Shown: positions 1-7,622 of the stretch, in pieces
How positions within the stretch are numbered: position 1 is the stretch's first letter
How the letters are laid out: the number at the start of each line of letters is the position of its first letter
Source: Bosea sp. 29B
Lineage (GTDB): Bacteria > Pseudomonadota > Alphaproteobacteria > Rhizobiales > Beijerinckiaceae
Assembly (NCBI RefSeq): GCF_902506165.1
Contig: NZ_LR733817.1
Coordinates: forward strand, 62,001 to 126,000
Direction of reading: 5' to 3'
Length of the DNA stretch: 64,000 bases
Translations under genes and position numbers: made by a program
Notes under the pieces: model-generated
Told to the model about the DNA's origin: nothing
The model's database searches: none
Seen by the model: only the letters and a program-made list of their open reading frames with translations

Positions 1-264
1 GAGCAGGAAGCCGCCGAAGGCGATCAGGCTAAAGCGCCAGCTCGCCTCGCCATGGCTCCGCGTCGCCTCGAAGGTCAGCCAGCGGTTCAGCGCGTAGGAG
101 ACGACGCCGCCGAGCACGAACCCGGCGAGCGAGGCGGCAACCGGATCGGCCCCGCCGAGTTCGACCAGGCCGATCAGTAGCCCATAATGCGCGACCGCCG
201 CCATCACGCCCGAAAAGGCATAGGCGATGACCTGGCGCGTGTGGCGGGGAAGACGGTTCAGCAT
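1..264 (-). CDS. GtrA-like family membrane protein (3' end outside window)
   Basis: The 88 visible residues begin MLNRLPRHTRQ and form alternating hydrophobic segments (about residues 14-34 and 40-58, with a third starting near 78). The YALNRWLTF stretch between them is typical of GtrA-like proteins. These small four-helix inner-membrane proteins are thought to help move lipid-linked sugars in cell-surface glycan synthesis. The family is usually 120-150 residues, so the C-terminal third lies beyond the window edge. The ATG at 264 is the first good start. The substrate cannot be told from sequence. Confidence 0.75.
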   Translation of the reverse strand, partial: MLNRLPRHTRQVIAYAFSGVMAAVAHYGLLIGLVELGGADPVAASLAGFVLGGVVSYALNRWLTFEATRSHGEASWRFSLIAFGGFLL

Positions 265-309
265 CCGGGATGCCTATACCCCGGATGCTGAACGGAAGCC
301 TACGGCCAA

Positions 310-1611
310 TCAGCCCGCATCGCTGCCGGCAAGATTGGCCGGCATGCCCTCGACCGGCAGGTCGAGCGCCTGCTTCAGCGTCTCGAGGTTGTATTCGCGG
401 ATGCGGCCGTTCGTGGGGTCGCTGACATAGGCGCTGCCGCCGACCACCGCGAGCGAGGGCGTCGGCGTCTTGGCTCCATACTGGCAGTCGAAGGCCGGCA
501 CGGCGTCGAAGCTGGCGAGCTCCTTCCAGGCGGCGACGTCATAGACCCGGAGCTTGCCGTCCGGTGTCAGATTGGCGAGCCGCCGGCCATTGGCGGAGAG
601 CTCGAACTGGCAGGCCGACTGGCCGCCCGGCACCGACAGGACATCGGCCGAGGTCAGCGACTTGGCGGTCGGGTCGACCCGGAGCAGCCCGTCATAGGGC
701 GAGGTCTTGCCGTAATTGGCGACCATGAACTTTGCTCCCGCCTTCGCCTTGATCGCGCTGATCCGGCGCTCGTCGGGATAGGCGAGCTTGTGCGCGCCGA
801 ACTTGCCGCCGGCCTGCGACAGCACCAGCATCCCGCCGCCCTCCCCCTCGGCGCAGCCGAAGACATGGCGGCCATCGGCCGCGGCATGGCCGTGATAGAG
901 CTTGCAGGAGGCGTCGGCCTTGGCCGGATCGTTGAAGCTGGCGAGCCTGGCCCAGCTGCCCTTCGTCCGGTCGAGGATCTCGAAGCCATCCGGCCGCGAC
1001 GAGGCGCTCTTGTCCTCGCCCTTCACGTAGACCGGGTTCGGCACCGACATCAGCCAGCGCCCCTCGCCCATCGGCACGACGATGCCGTGCTGCGGCCCCG
1101 GACTCAGCCATTCCGTCAGCTGCGGCTTGTCCTTGGCGAGATCGTTGATCACGACCAGCACCGCCTTCGCCGTGCTCTGCCCGTCCCAGGGACGGATGCC
1201 GTCATAGAACAAAGCGAGCTGGCCATGACCGGAGATGACATGGGCCGGCTTCTGGCCAGTCAGCACGAGGTCGACGAGCTTCACCGGCCCCTTCTCGATG
1301 TCGTTGTGGTCGCCATGCGACTCGATCGTCAGGCCGGTATCGAGGAAGCGGATCGTGCCGGCATCGTCGCCGGTCTTGATCACCACGAAACGGCCACCCT
1401 GCGCGGTAGCGAAGCCGGGATTGGCCTTGGGCACGTCGAAGCTGTGCGTGACCTCGCCGGTGTCGAGGTCGAGCACGCGCACGACCGGCTTTTCGTGATC
1501 GGCGAAGACCAGCCGGCCGCGCAGCACGGCGTGGTCATGGGCGAACGCCGGCAGGCTCGACAGCACGGCGGATATGGCGAGCGAGGACAACAGGGAAAGC
1601 GAACGCATCAT
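310..1611 (-). CDS. aztD: AztD-like periplasmic zinc metallochaperone (beta-propeller)
   Basis: This 433-residue protein has a signal peptide (residues 1-24, cleavage after PAFA) and a mature end beginning HDH. The rest is beta-propeller-like with scattered His clusters (ESHGDHND, ISGHGQL, GPQHGIV, YHGHAAADGRH). That pattern fits AztD, which in Paracoccus hands zinc to the AztC solute-binding protein in the periplasm. The MM start at 1611 is chosen because the signal peptide begins there; the longer open frame upstream overlaps the preceding GTPase gene. It lies 32 bases after that GTPase on the same strand, so they probably form one operon. No aztABC transporter is present in the window. Family assignment rests on motifs and context. 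Confidence 0.7.
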   Translation of the reverse strand: MMRSLSLLSSLAISAVLSSLPAFAHDHAVLRGRLVFADHEKPVVRVLDLDTGEVTHSFDVPKANPGFATAQGGRFVVIKTGDDAGTIRFLDTGLTIESHGDHNDIEKGPVKLVDLVLTGQKPAHVISGHGQLALFYDGIRPWDGQSTAKAVLVVINDLAKDKPQLTEWLSPGPQHGIVVPMGEGRWLMSVPNPVYVKGEDKSASSRPDGFEILDRTKGSWARLASFNDPAKADASCKLYHGHAAADGRHVFGCAEGEGGGMLVLSQAGGKFGAHKLAYPDERRISAIKAKAGAKFMVANYGKTSPYDGLLRVDPTAKSLTSADVLSVPGGQSACQFELSANGRRLANLTPDGKLRVYDVAAWKELASFDAVPAFDCQYGAKTPTPSLAVVGGSAYVSDPTNGRIREYNLETLKQALDLPVEGMPANLAGSDAG

Positions 1612-1643
1612 GGTCTCCAGGGCGGACGGGAAAGGGGGAGGTC

Positions 1644-2870
1644 TCAGGCGGCGGTGGCGCGGCGCCAGGCCGGGAACGGGTCGGGCAAATCGCGATAGCG
1701 CTCGGGCTTGAAGGCGATGGTCGGGGTCTCGCCGAGCAGACAGGCATCGAGCCCGGCGCGGATAGCGCGCTCGTCCATGCCGGCACCGATGAAAACCAGC
1801 TCTTGGCGGCGATCGCCCCAAACCGAGTGCCAGTGCCGGTTCAGAATCGCCTTCCATTCCGGATGGTCAGGCCAGCGCGGGCGCGGCACGGCGGCCCACC
1901 AGAAGCCCATCGCCTCGGTCCGGCAGATGCTGCCTGCAAGCGACATCTCGCCGACCCATTCGGGCCGCGTCGCCAGCCAGAAATGGCCCTTGGCGCGGAT
2001 CAGCCCCGGCCAGCTCCGCGCCAGGAAGGCGTTGAACTTTTCCGGATGGAACGGCCGGCGCGCCCGGTAGACGAAGGAGGAAATGCCGTATTCCTCGGTC
2101 TCCGGCACATGGTCTTTGAAGCCATAGAGCTCCTTGTGCCAGAGCGGATGCTGCTGCGCCTTCTCATGGTCGAACAGGCCGGTATCGAGGATCGCGTCCA
2201 GCGGCGCGCGGCCGAAATCCACCTCGATCAGCCGCGCATCCGGATTGAGCGCCCGGATGACGAGCCTGGCCTGCGCCACAGCCTCCGGCCCGGCATCGCC
2301 GGCCTTGTTGAGCACGACGACATCGGCGAACTCGATCTGCTCGACCAGGAGATCGACCAGCGTACGTTCGTCGCCCTCTCCGGCGGTCTCGCCGCGCTCG
2401 CGCAGGAAGTCACGCGAGCCGTAATCCTTGAGCAGGTTCACCGCATCGACCACCGTCACCATGGTGTCGAGCCGGGCGAGGTCGGAGAGCGAGAAGCCGT
2501 CCTCGTCGCGGAATTCGAAGGTCGCGGCGATCGGCAGCGGTTCGGCGATGCCAGTGCCCTCGATCAGCAGGTAGTCGAAGCGGCCATCGCGAGCGAGCCG
2601 GCCGACCTCGGCCAGAAGGTCGTCGCGCAAGGTGCAGCAGATGCAGCCATTGCTCATCTCGACCAGCTTCTCGTCGGTGCGCGAGAGATCGCCGCCGCCG
2701 GCACGGACGAGGTCGGCGTCGATGTTCACCTCGCTCATGTCGTTGACGATGACCGCGACCTTGCGGCCTTCGCGGTTGTTGAGGACGTGGTTGAGCAGCG
2801 TCGTCTTGCCGGCGCCGAGAAAGCCGGACAACACGGTGACGGGAAGGCGGCCATCCATCTCGGATCTCAT
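1644..2870 (-). CDS. zigA: COG0523 GTPase, zinc metallochaperone type (ZigA/YciC-like)
   Basis: This 408-residue G3E GTPase has a Walker [10 protein letters not shown] (residues 16-24), the family hallmark GCICC metal motif (75-79), the NDMSEVNID switch region (43-51) and an NKAGD base-recognition motif. A CobW C-terminal domain follows (about 260-395). COG0523 proteins deliver metal using GTP, and the zinc subgroup is typically Zur-controlled. An AztD-like gene follows it, and a palindrome lies directly upstream (2876-2898), so a zinc role is likely. The ATG at 2870 has no clear ribosome site; ATG 2858 (MDGRLPVTV) is an alternative. Confidence 0.82.
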   Translation of the reverse strand: MRSEMDGRLPVTVLSGFLGAGKTTLLNHVLNNREGRKVAVIVNDMSEVNIDADLVRAGGGDLSRTDEKLVEMSNGCICCTLRDDLLAEVGRLARDGRFDYLLIEGTGIAEPLPIAATFEFRDEDGFSLSDLARLDTMVTVVDAVNLLKDYGSRDFLRERGETAGEGDERTLVDLLVEQIEFADVVVLNKAGDAGPEAVAQARLVIRALNPDARLIEVDFGRAPLDAILDTGLFDHEKAQQHPLWHKELYGFKDHVPETEEYGISSFVYRARRPFHPEKFNAFLARSWPGLIRAKGHFWLATRPEWVGEMSLAGSICRTEAMGFWWAAVPRPRWPDHPEWKAILNRHWHSVWGDRRQELVFIGAGMDERAIRAGLDACLLGETPTIAFKPERYRDLPDPFPAWRRATAA

Positions 2871-2875
2871 ATTTT

Positions 2876-2898
2876 GTTACGTTGTAACATTTCATAAC
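2876..2898. promoter_or_regulatory. Candidate Zur-type operator upstream of the zinc GTPase
   Basis: In this GC-rich DNA an AT-rich dyad lies in the 131-base divergent gap between the zinc GTPase and the amidohydrolase. It contains GTTAC-GTT-GTAAC (2876-2888) overlapping GTTGTAACATTTCATAAC (2881-2898). It abuts the GTPase start, where a repressor would block transcription. Naming Zur is an inference from the neighbouring zinc genes. Confidence 0.45.
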
Positions 2899-3001
2899 GA
2901 GAGCAAATCGCCGACGCAAGGCTGCCGTGCAGGCGCGTCGCTGGCCTTCCACAGCACGCGCCCTAAGCTCGCTCATCCAAGCCGACCGCGGAGCCCGCGC
3001 C

Positions 3002-4384
3002 ATGATCGAGATCGACCTCCTGGTGCGCGCCGAATTCCTCTATCCAATCAGCCCCGGCATGCCGGTGATCCCCGATGGCGAGGTCGCGATCGCCGGCGGG
3101 CGTATCCTCCATGCCGGCCCGCGCCAGCCGGAGGGACATTGGACGCCGGCCCGCACGATCGATGGCGCCGGCCGCGCCGTCCTGCCCGGCTTCATCAACT
3201 GCCATTCGCACGCCGCCTCGCTGGTCTTCCGCAGCCAGACCGACGACCACGCCGCCAAGGCGGCGCTGCTCGAAGTCGCCTTCCGGATGGAGAAGGACAT
3301 CACGGAGGACGAGTGGGCGCTGCTGGCGGAAGCGGGCTGCGCCGACATGCTCCAGTCGGGCATTACCACCATCAACGACATCTGGTACGCGCCGCACCGG
3401 CTCGCCGAAACGGTCGAGGCCTGCGGCCTGCGCGCCCAGATCGCCCACAAGGTCTTCGACGTCCGCCTGCACGAGCTCTGGCGCGGCGACTACACCCATC
3501 ATGCAGCGATTGGCGAGGAGCGCCTGCGCGATGGCGTCGCCTTCGCCGAGCGCTGGCACGGCGCCGACGATGGCCGCATCACCGCGCGTATCGGCACGCA
3601 CGCCACCGACACCTGCTCGGCGGAATTGCTCAGGACCGCCCGCGCGGAGGCGAACCGGCTCGGCATCGGCATGCATATCCACGCCGCCCAGAGCGCGGCC
3701 GAGGTCGAGCAGATCAAGGCGGCCCATGGCTGCGGCCCGGTCGAGTTCCTCAGGGATGTCGGCATGCTCGGCCCGGATGTCGTGCTCGCCCATCTCGTCT
3801 TCGCCGGGACGAGCGATCTCGACGCCGTCGAGGACAGCGGCGCGGCCTATGCCCACTGCCCGACGATCTATCCGCGCCGCGGCCGCTATCCGCCGCTCGA
3901 AGACATCATGGCGCGCGGCATCCCGACCGGCTTCGCCACAGACTGGATGCTGAACGACCCGTTCGAGGGCATGCGCAACGCCCTCAACGCCATGCGGCTG
4001 CGCCTGGGGAGCCCCACCGCCCTCTCCTGCGCGCAGGCGCTGGGACTGCACACGATCGGCGCCGCCCGCGTCATGGGCCTTCAGGACGAGATCGGCTCGC
4101 TGGAAATGGGCAAGAAGGCCGACCTGATCATGGTCGACATCGACCGCCCGCACCTCCAGCCCTATTACGGCGACTACGCCGCGCTGGTCTATTACGCCCG
4201 TGCGAGCGACGTGGTGACGAGCATCGTCGACGGGGCGATCGTCGTGGAGGACGGCCGCCCGACCCGCCTCGACCGCGAGCGGACAATGGCCCGGATCAAG
4301 GAGAAGGTACCGGGCTGGCGCGGAAAGCTGGCGGCGCTCGGCAGCCGCGCTGTCTTCGGCCCCGGCTGCCCCTGCTGCGGCTGA
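3002..4384 (+). CDS. Amidohydrolase, ATZ/TRZ (cytosine/guanine deaminase-like) family
   Basis: This 460-residue protein is a TIM-barrel metal-dependent hydrolase. Visible ligands are H68 and H70 (CHSH), H225/H227 (HIH), H264 (LAHLVF) and D314 (ATDW). An N-terminal beta-sandwich strand pair precedes the barrel and the GSLEMGKKADLIMVD composite domain follows it. The family deaminates or dechlorinates aminated ring compounds; the substrate cannot be predicted. The ATG at 3002 is preferred because family alignment starts at MIEIDLLVRAEFLYP. The C-terminus ends GPGCPCCG, an unusual Cys-rich tail. It is divergent from the zinc GTPase and convergent with a LysR gene. Confidence 0.8.
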   Translation: MIEIDLLVRAEFLYPISPGMPVIPDGEVAIAGGRILHAGPRQPEGHWTPARTIDGAGRAVLPGFINCHSHAASLVFRSQTDDHAAKAALLEVAFRMEKDITEDEWALLAEAGCADMLQSGITTINDIWYAPHRLAETVEACGLRAQIAHKVFDVRLHELWRGDYTHHAAIGEERLRDGVAFAERWHGADDGRITARIGTHATDTCSAELLRTARAEANRLGIGMHIHAAQSAAEVEQIKAAHGCGPVEFLRDVGMLGPDVVLAHLVFAGTSDLDAVEDSGAAYAHCPTIYPRRGRYPPLEDIMARGIPTGFATDWMLNDPFEGMRNALNAMRLRLGSPTALSCAQALGLHTIGAARVMGLQDEIGSLEMGKKADLIMVDIDRPHLQPYYGDYAALVYYARASDVVTSIVDGAIVVEDGRPTRLDRERTMARIKEKVPGWRGKLAALGSRAVFGPGCPCCG

Positions 4385-4385
4385 T

Positions 4386-5270
4386 CTAGCCGGCCGCAGC
4401 CGCCGGTTCCGCGACCAGCCTGCGGACGACATCCGTCGCGATCTCGAGCAGAGCTCCGGCCGCCGGCGTGCGCGCGCCCGATGCCAGCAGGCGCACTTCG
4501 ATCGGCGGCAGGTCCGGCAGACCATGCTCGGTGGCGACATCGCGAACAGTGCCCGGCAGGCGGTGGCGGGTCCGCACCGAGATGCCATGCCCGGCGCCGA
4601 GAGCGGCCCACAGCCCCGGCAGGCTCGGCGTCGTCAGCGCCATCCGCCAGCGCAGGCGCTCCCGGTCGAGGGTCTGGAGCGCGGTCTGCCGGAACAGGCA
4701 GGGATGGTCGAACAGCACGAGCGGGAGCTCGGCCGAGCCGGGCGGGGGCATGGTCTCAGCCGCCAGCCAGACCAGTGGCAGCGTCGCGACATGCGCGCCG
4801 GCCGTCGATGAACCCGCCTTGAAGAAGGCGAGCGCGACATCGAGCCGGCCGGCCTGCACCTCCTCCTCCAGCGCGTAGTTGCGCCCGGCGCGGACTTCGA
4901 GATGGGAATTCGGGCGTTGTTGCGAAAACAGTCCCAGCACCTCCGGCATCACGTCCTCGAAGAAGTCCTGCGGCAGGCCGAGACGCACCGTCGCCGCCCC
5001 CGCGCTGTTGCCGACGGCCGCCGCGGCCTCGTCGTTCAGCGCGATGATCTGGCGGGCATAGCTCAGCAGCGCCTCGCCAGCCTCGGTCGGCACCAGCCCG
5101 CGGCCGTCACGGCGAAACAGCGGGCGCCGCGCCTGCTCCTCCAGCTTCTTGAGCTGCATGCTGACCGCCGATTGCGACCGGCCGAGCTGCGTCGCGGCGC
5201 GGGCAAAGCTGCCGAGCTCGACCCCGACCACCATCGCCCGCAGCGCGTCCATATCGAAATTCGCCGACAT
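4386..5270 (-). CDS. LysR-family transcriptional regulator
   Basis: This 294-residue protein has the N-terminal winged helix-turn-helix of LysR proteins (about residues 8-66, AATQLGRSQSAVSMQLKKLE) and a substrate-binding-protein-like effector domain (about 92-285). It is divergent from the rraA-family gene at 5385, with a 25-base dyad in the 114-base gap, so it most likely controls that gene and itself. The effector is unknown. Confidence 0.9.
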   Translation of the reverse strand: MSANFDMDALRAMVVGVELGSFARAATQLGRSQSAVSMQLKKLEEQARRPLFRRDGRGLVPTEAGEALLSYARQIIALNDEAAAAVGNSAGAATVRLGLPQDFFEDVMPEVLGLFSQQRPNSHLEVRAGRNYALEEEVQAGRLDVALAFFKAGSSTAGAHVATLPLVWLAAETMPPPGSAELPLVLFDHPCLFRQTALQTLDRERLRWRMALTTPSLPGLWAALGAGHGISVRTRHRLPGTVRDVATEHGLPDLPPIEVRLLASGARTPAAGALLEIATDVVRRLVAEPAAAAG

Positions 5271-5298
5271 CGACCCGAATTCCTGAAGCCAGACTTAT

Positions 5299-5323
5299 GA
5301 TCATTTCGTTATTCTGAATGATC
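5299..5323. promoter_or_regulatory. LysR operator candidate between lysR and rraA-family gene
   Basis: Perfect 7-base inverted arms GATCATT and AATGATC are separated by 11 bases, in the gap between divergent lysR and rraA-family genes. The length and position fit a LysR-type recognition site. It lies 29 bases before the lysR start codon. Confidence 0.6.
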
Positions 5324-5384
5324 TCGCATTGCTAGCGTCCTGTCCAGCGGCCTCGCGGCCGGACCAGACCATGGAGGACAGCGC

Positions 5385-6089
5385 ATGAAGTCCGATCTGA
5401 TCGCGCAGTTGAAGACGCTCACCACCCCGCATCTGGCAGATGGCTGCCTGCGCTGCGGCGTGCCGATCCGTTTCGCGCCCGCCGGTTTGCGACCGCTCGC
5501 GCCGGACATGGAACTGCGCGGCCGCGCCCGTCCCGTCCGCCATGTCGGCAGCATCGACGTCTTCTTCGAACTGCTCGAGCATGCTGCGCCGGGCGAAGTG
5601 ATCGTCATCGACAATGGCGGGCGCCTCGACGAGGCCTGCATCGGCGACATCGTCGCGATCGAGGCGAAGGCGGCGGGCATCGCCGGCTTCGTGATCTGGG
5701 GCCTGCACCGCGACAATCGCGAGCTCGCCGAGATCAGCCTGCCTGTCTTCAGCCTCGGCGCGCTGCCGACCGGGCCACAGCGCCTGCATCCGCGCCCGCA
5801 CGACCTGTTCCACCAGGCGCTGGTCGGCCAGCACGGCATCGCCGAGACCGATTACGTCGCCGCCGACAGCAATGGCGTGCTGTTCCTCCCCGAAAGCCGG
5901 ATCGAGGACATCGTCGCGGCCGCGATCGGCTATCGCGAGACCGAGGCGCGCCAGCTCGCGGCGATGCGCGCCGGCCGCAGCTACCGCAGCCAGACGCGCT
6001 TCGACCAGTACCTGACGACGCGGGCGCAGAACCCGGCCTACGGCTTCCGCCAGCATCTCAAGGACATCGAGGCCGCCGGCGAGGTGTGA
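5385..6089 (+). CDS. RraA-family protein (HMG/CHA aldolase or decarboxylase type)
   Basis: This 234-residue protein resembles the RraA/menG fold family. The family contains class II 4-hydroxy-4-methyl-2-oxoglutarate aldolases, oxaloacetate decarboxylases and the RNase E inhibitor RraA. The sequence GDIVAIEAKAAGIAG followed about 20 residues later by HRDNRE matches the G-X20-R-D-X2-E signature of the aldolase members, so an enzymatic role on a keto acid is more likely than RNase E control. It is divergently transcribed from a LysR regulator, as expected of a catabolic gene. A quinone oxidoreductase gene follows after 52 bases. Confidence 0.75.
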   Translation: MKSDLIAQLKTLTTPHLADGCLRCGVPIRFAPAGLRPLAPDMELRGRARPVRHVGSIDVFFELLEHAAPGEVIVIDNGGRLDEACIGDIVAIEAKAAGIAGFVIWGLHRDNRELAEISLPVFSLGALPTGPQRLHPRPHDLFHQALVGQHGIAETDYVAADSNGVLFLPESRIEDIVAAAIGYRETEARQLAAMRAGRSYRSQTRFDQYLTTRAQNPAYGFRQHLKDIEAAGEV

Positions 6090-6141
6090 CCTCGCCTCGC
6101 GCACCCAGACGCCCCCATCCGCTCCCTAACGAGACATTGCC

Positions 6142-7116
6142 ATGACCAAGCAGATCCGCATCCACGAGAATGGCGGCCCCGAAGTGCTGCGCTATGAGGA
6201 CGCCGCGCTCGGCGCCCCCGGCCCGGGCCAGGTCCGTCTGCGCCAGACGGCCGTTGGCCTCAACTTCATCGACGTCTACCAGCGCAGCGGCCTCTACCCG
6301 CTGCCGCTGCCGAGCGGCATTGGCCTGGAAGCCGCGGGCACCGTCGAGGCGATCGGCGACGGCGTCGCCAATGTGCGGCCCGGCGACCGCGTCGCCTATG
6401 CCGGCGGAGCGCCCGGCGCCTATGCCGAAGCGCGCATCATGCCGGCCGCGCCATTGGTCAAGCTGCCCGACGCCATCAAGGACGAACAGGCGGCGGCGAT
6501 GATGCTGCAGGGCCTCACGGCTCATTACCTGATCCATCGGACCTATCGGGCGAAGCTCGGTGACACCGTGCTCTTTCATGCCGCGGCCGGCGGCGTCGGG
6601 CTGATCGCCTGCCAATGGCTGAGCGCGCTCGGCGTCACCGTGATCGGCACCGTCGGCAGCGAGGAGAAGGCGGCGCTGGCGCGCGCCCATGGCTGCGCCC
6701 ATACGATCCTCTATCGCGAGGAGAACATCGCCGAACGGGTGCGCGACATCACGAATGGCGCGGGCGTTCCGGTCGTCTTCGATTCGGTCGGCAAGGACAC
6801 CTGGGAGGCATCGCTCGACAGCCTGAGCCCGCTCGGCCTGATGGTCAGCTACGGCAATGCCTCTGGAGCGGTTCCGCCCTTCGCCCTCGGCCAGCTCGCC
6901 AGCAAGGGCTCGCTCTTCGTAACGCGGCCGACGCTCGCGACCTATATGGCCAAGCGCGAGGACCTCGAAGCTGCCGCCAACGCATTGTTCACCGTCGTCG
7001 CAGACGGCACGGTCAAGATCGCGGCGCTGCAGTCCTACCCGCTCGCCGACGCTGCGCAGGCGCATCGCGACCTCGAGGCTCGCAAGACCTCCGGCTCGAC
7101 GATACTCATCCCGTAA
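6142..7116 (+). CDS. NADPH:quinone oxidoreductase (zeta-crystallin-like MDR)
   Basis: This 324-residue zinc-free medium-chain dehydrogenase has an N-terminal GroES-like domain (GVGLNFIDVYQRSGLYPLP region near residues 35-55). A Rossmann NADPH-binding motif AAAGGVGLIACQWL lies near residues 146-159. It matches the usual length of Qor proteins, which reduce quinones and related carbonyls with NADPH in the cytoplasm. It shares direction with the rraA-family gene and may be cotranscribed. Confidence 0.87.
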   Translation: MTKQIRIHENGGPEVLRYEDAALGAPGPGQVRLRQTAVGLNFIDVYQRSGLYPLPLPSGIGLEAAGTVEAIGDGVANVRPGDRVAYAGGAPGAYAEARIMPAAPLVKLPDAIKDEQAAAMMLQGLTAHYLIHRTYRAKLGDTVLFHAAAGGVGLIACQWLSALGVTVIGTVGSEEKAALARAHGCAHTILYREENIAERVRDITNGAGVPVVFDSVGKDTWEASLDSLSPLGLMVSYGNASGAVPPFALGQLASKGSLFVTRPTLATYMAKREDLEAAANALFTVVADGTVKIAALQSYPLADAAQAHRDLEARKTSGSTILIP

Positions 7117-7138
7117 CGTCGACCTGCCGGCCGCGCGA

Positions 7139-7486
7139 TCAGACGTCGAGCTTGATCCGCGGCACCGACGGATCGCGCCGCGCCGTCTCGATCACGCTGT
7201 CGAGCAGGCCGGGGAAGCGCCGGTTGAAGTCCTCGCGGCGGATGCTGAGGAAGCGCACCGTCCCTTCCGCCCGCGAGCGCGTGATCCCGGCCTCGCGCAA
7301 TTTGGCGAAGTGGTAGGAGAGCAGCGAGGGCGAGGCGAGCTCGGTGAAGGCACCGCAGCGCGCCTTGTCGACCTCGTCGCAATCGGCGAGCGAGACCAGG
7401 ATGCCGAGCCGGATCGGGTCGCCCAGCGCCGCGAACACGTCGGCCGGCACGACGTCCTCGATCTCGGGGTGGAAGAGCTGCTTCAT
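7139..7486 (-). CDS. ArsR-family transcriptional repressor
   Basis: This winged-helix protein of 115 residues contains the ArsR core VFAALGDPIRLGILVSL and recognition helix LSYHFAKLREAGI (about residues 55-68). The ELCVC metal motif is absent; Cys36 and Cys44 are the only cysteines. The ATG at 7486 is chosen over the TTG at 7522 because the TTG would abut the operator and leave no ribosome site. GGAGG lies 2 bases before this ATG, unusually close, and a 6-codon leader frame ends on it (TGATG). It is divergent from an MFS exporter with two matching palindromes between them, so it probably represses both. Confidence 0.85.
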   Translation of the reverse strand: MKQLFHPEIEDVVPADVFAALGDPIRLGILVSLADCDEVDKARCGAFTELASPSLLSYHFAKLREAGITRSRAEGTVRFLSIRREDFNRRFPGLLDSVIETARRDPSVPRIKLDV

Positions 7487-7506
7487 CACCTCCGGCTTAA
7501 TTGCAT
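7486..7506 (-). other. Possible 6-codon leader peptide (MQLSRR) coupled to arsR
   Basis: On the minus strand AGGAG (7513-7517) lies 6 bases before ATG 7504-7506. The frame encodes MQLSRR and stops at TGA 7486-7488, overlapping the arsR ATG as TGATG. It would explain how arsR is translated with its own GGAGG only 2 bases from the ATG. Short frames arise by chance, so confidence is low. Confidence 0.3.
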
Positions 7507-7523
7507 CGGCCGCTCCTGACAAG

Positions 7524-7541
7524 TTTCAATGATCCTTGAAA
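7524..7541. promoter_or_regulatory. ArsR-type operator, copy 1
   Basis: TTTCAATGATCCTTGAAA is a near-perfect dyad next to the arsR leader. The core TTCAA-N6-TTGAA recurs at 7576-7591, between the same two divergent genes. This is the expected arrangement for an ArsR repressor that controls itself and its divergent target. Confidence 0.65.
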
Positions 7542-7575
7542 ATAGGATTGACTCATGGTCAGCCGACGCCCATGA

Positions 7576-7591
7576 TTCAACGATCATTGAA
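7576..7591. promoter_or_regulatory. ArsR-type operator, copy 2
   Basis: TTCAACGATCATTGAA repeats the dyad of 7524-7541 with a centre spacing of about 51 bases, roughly five helical turns. It lies 32 bases before the MFS start codon, where it would cover the promoter or leader of that gene. Confidence 0.65.
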
Positions 7592-7622
7592 ATTGTCGGC
7601 ACTCCCCACGGAGCCCTTTGCC

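Noticed and set aside
5385..6089. RNase E regulator RraA as the function of the RraA-family gene
   Set aside because: The RD-x2-E aldolase signature and the divergent LysR gene favour a catabolic enzyme.
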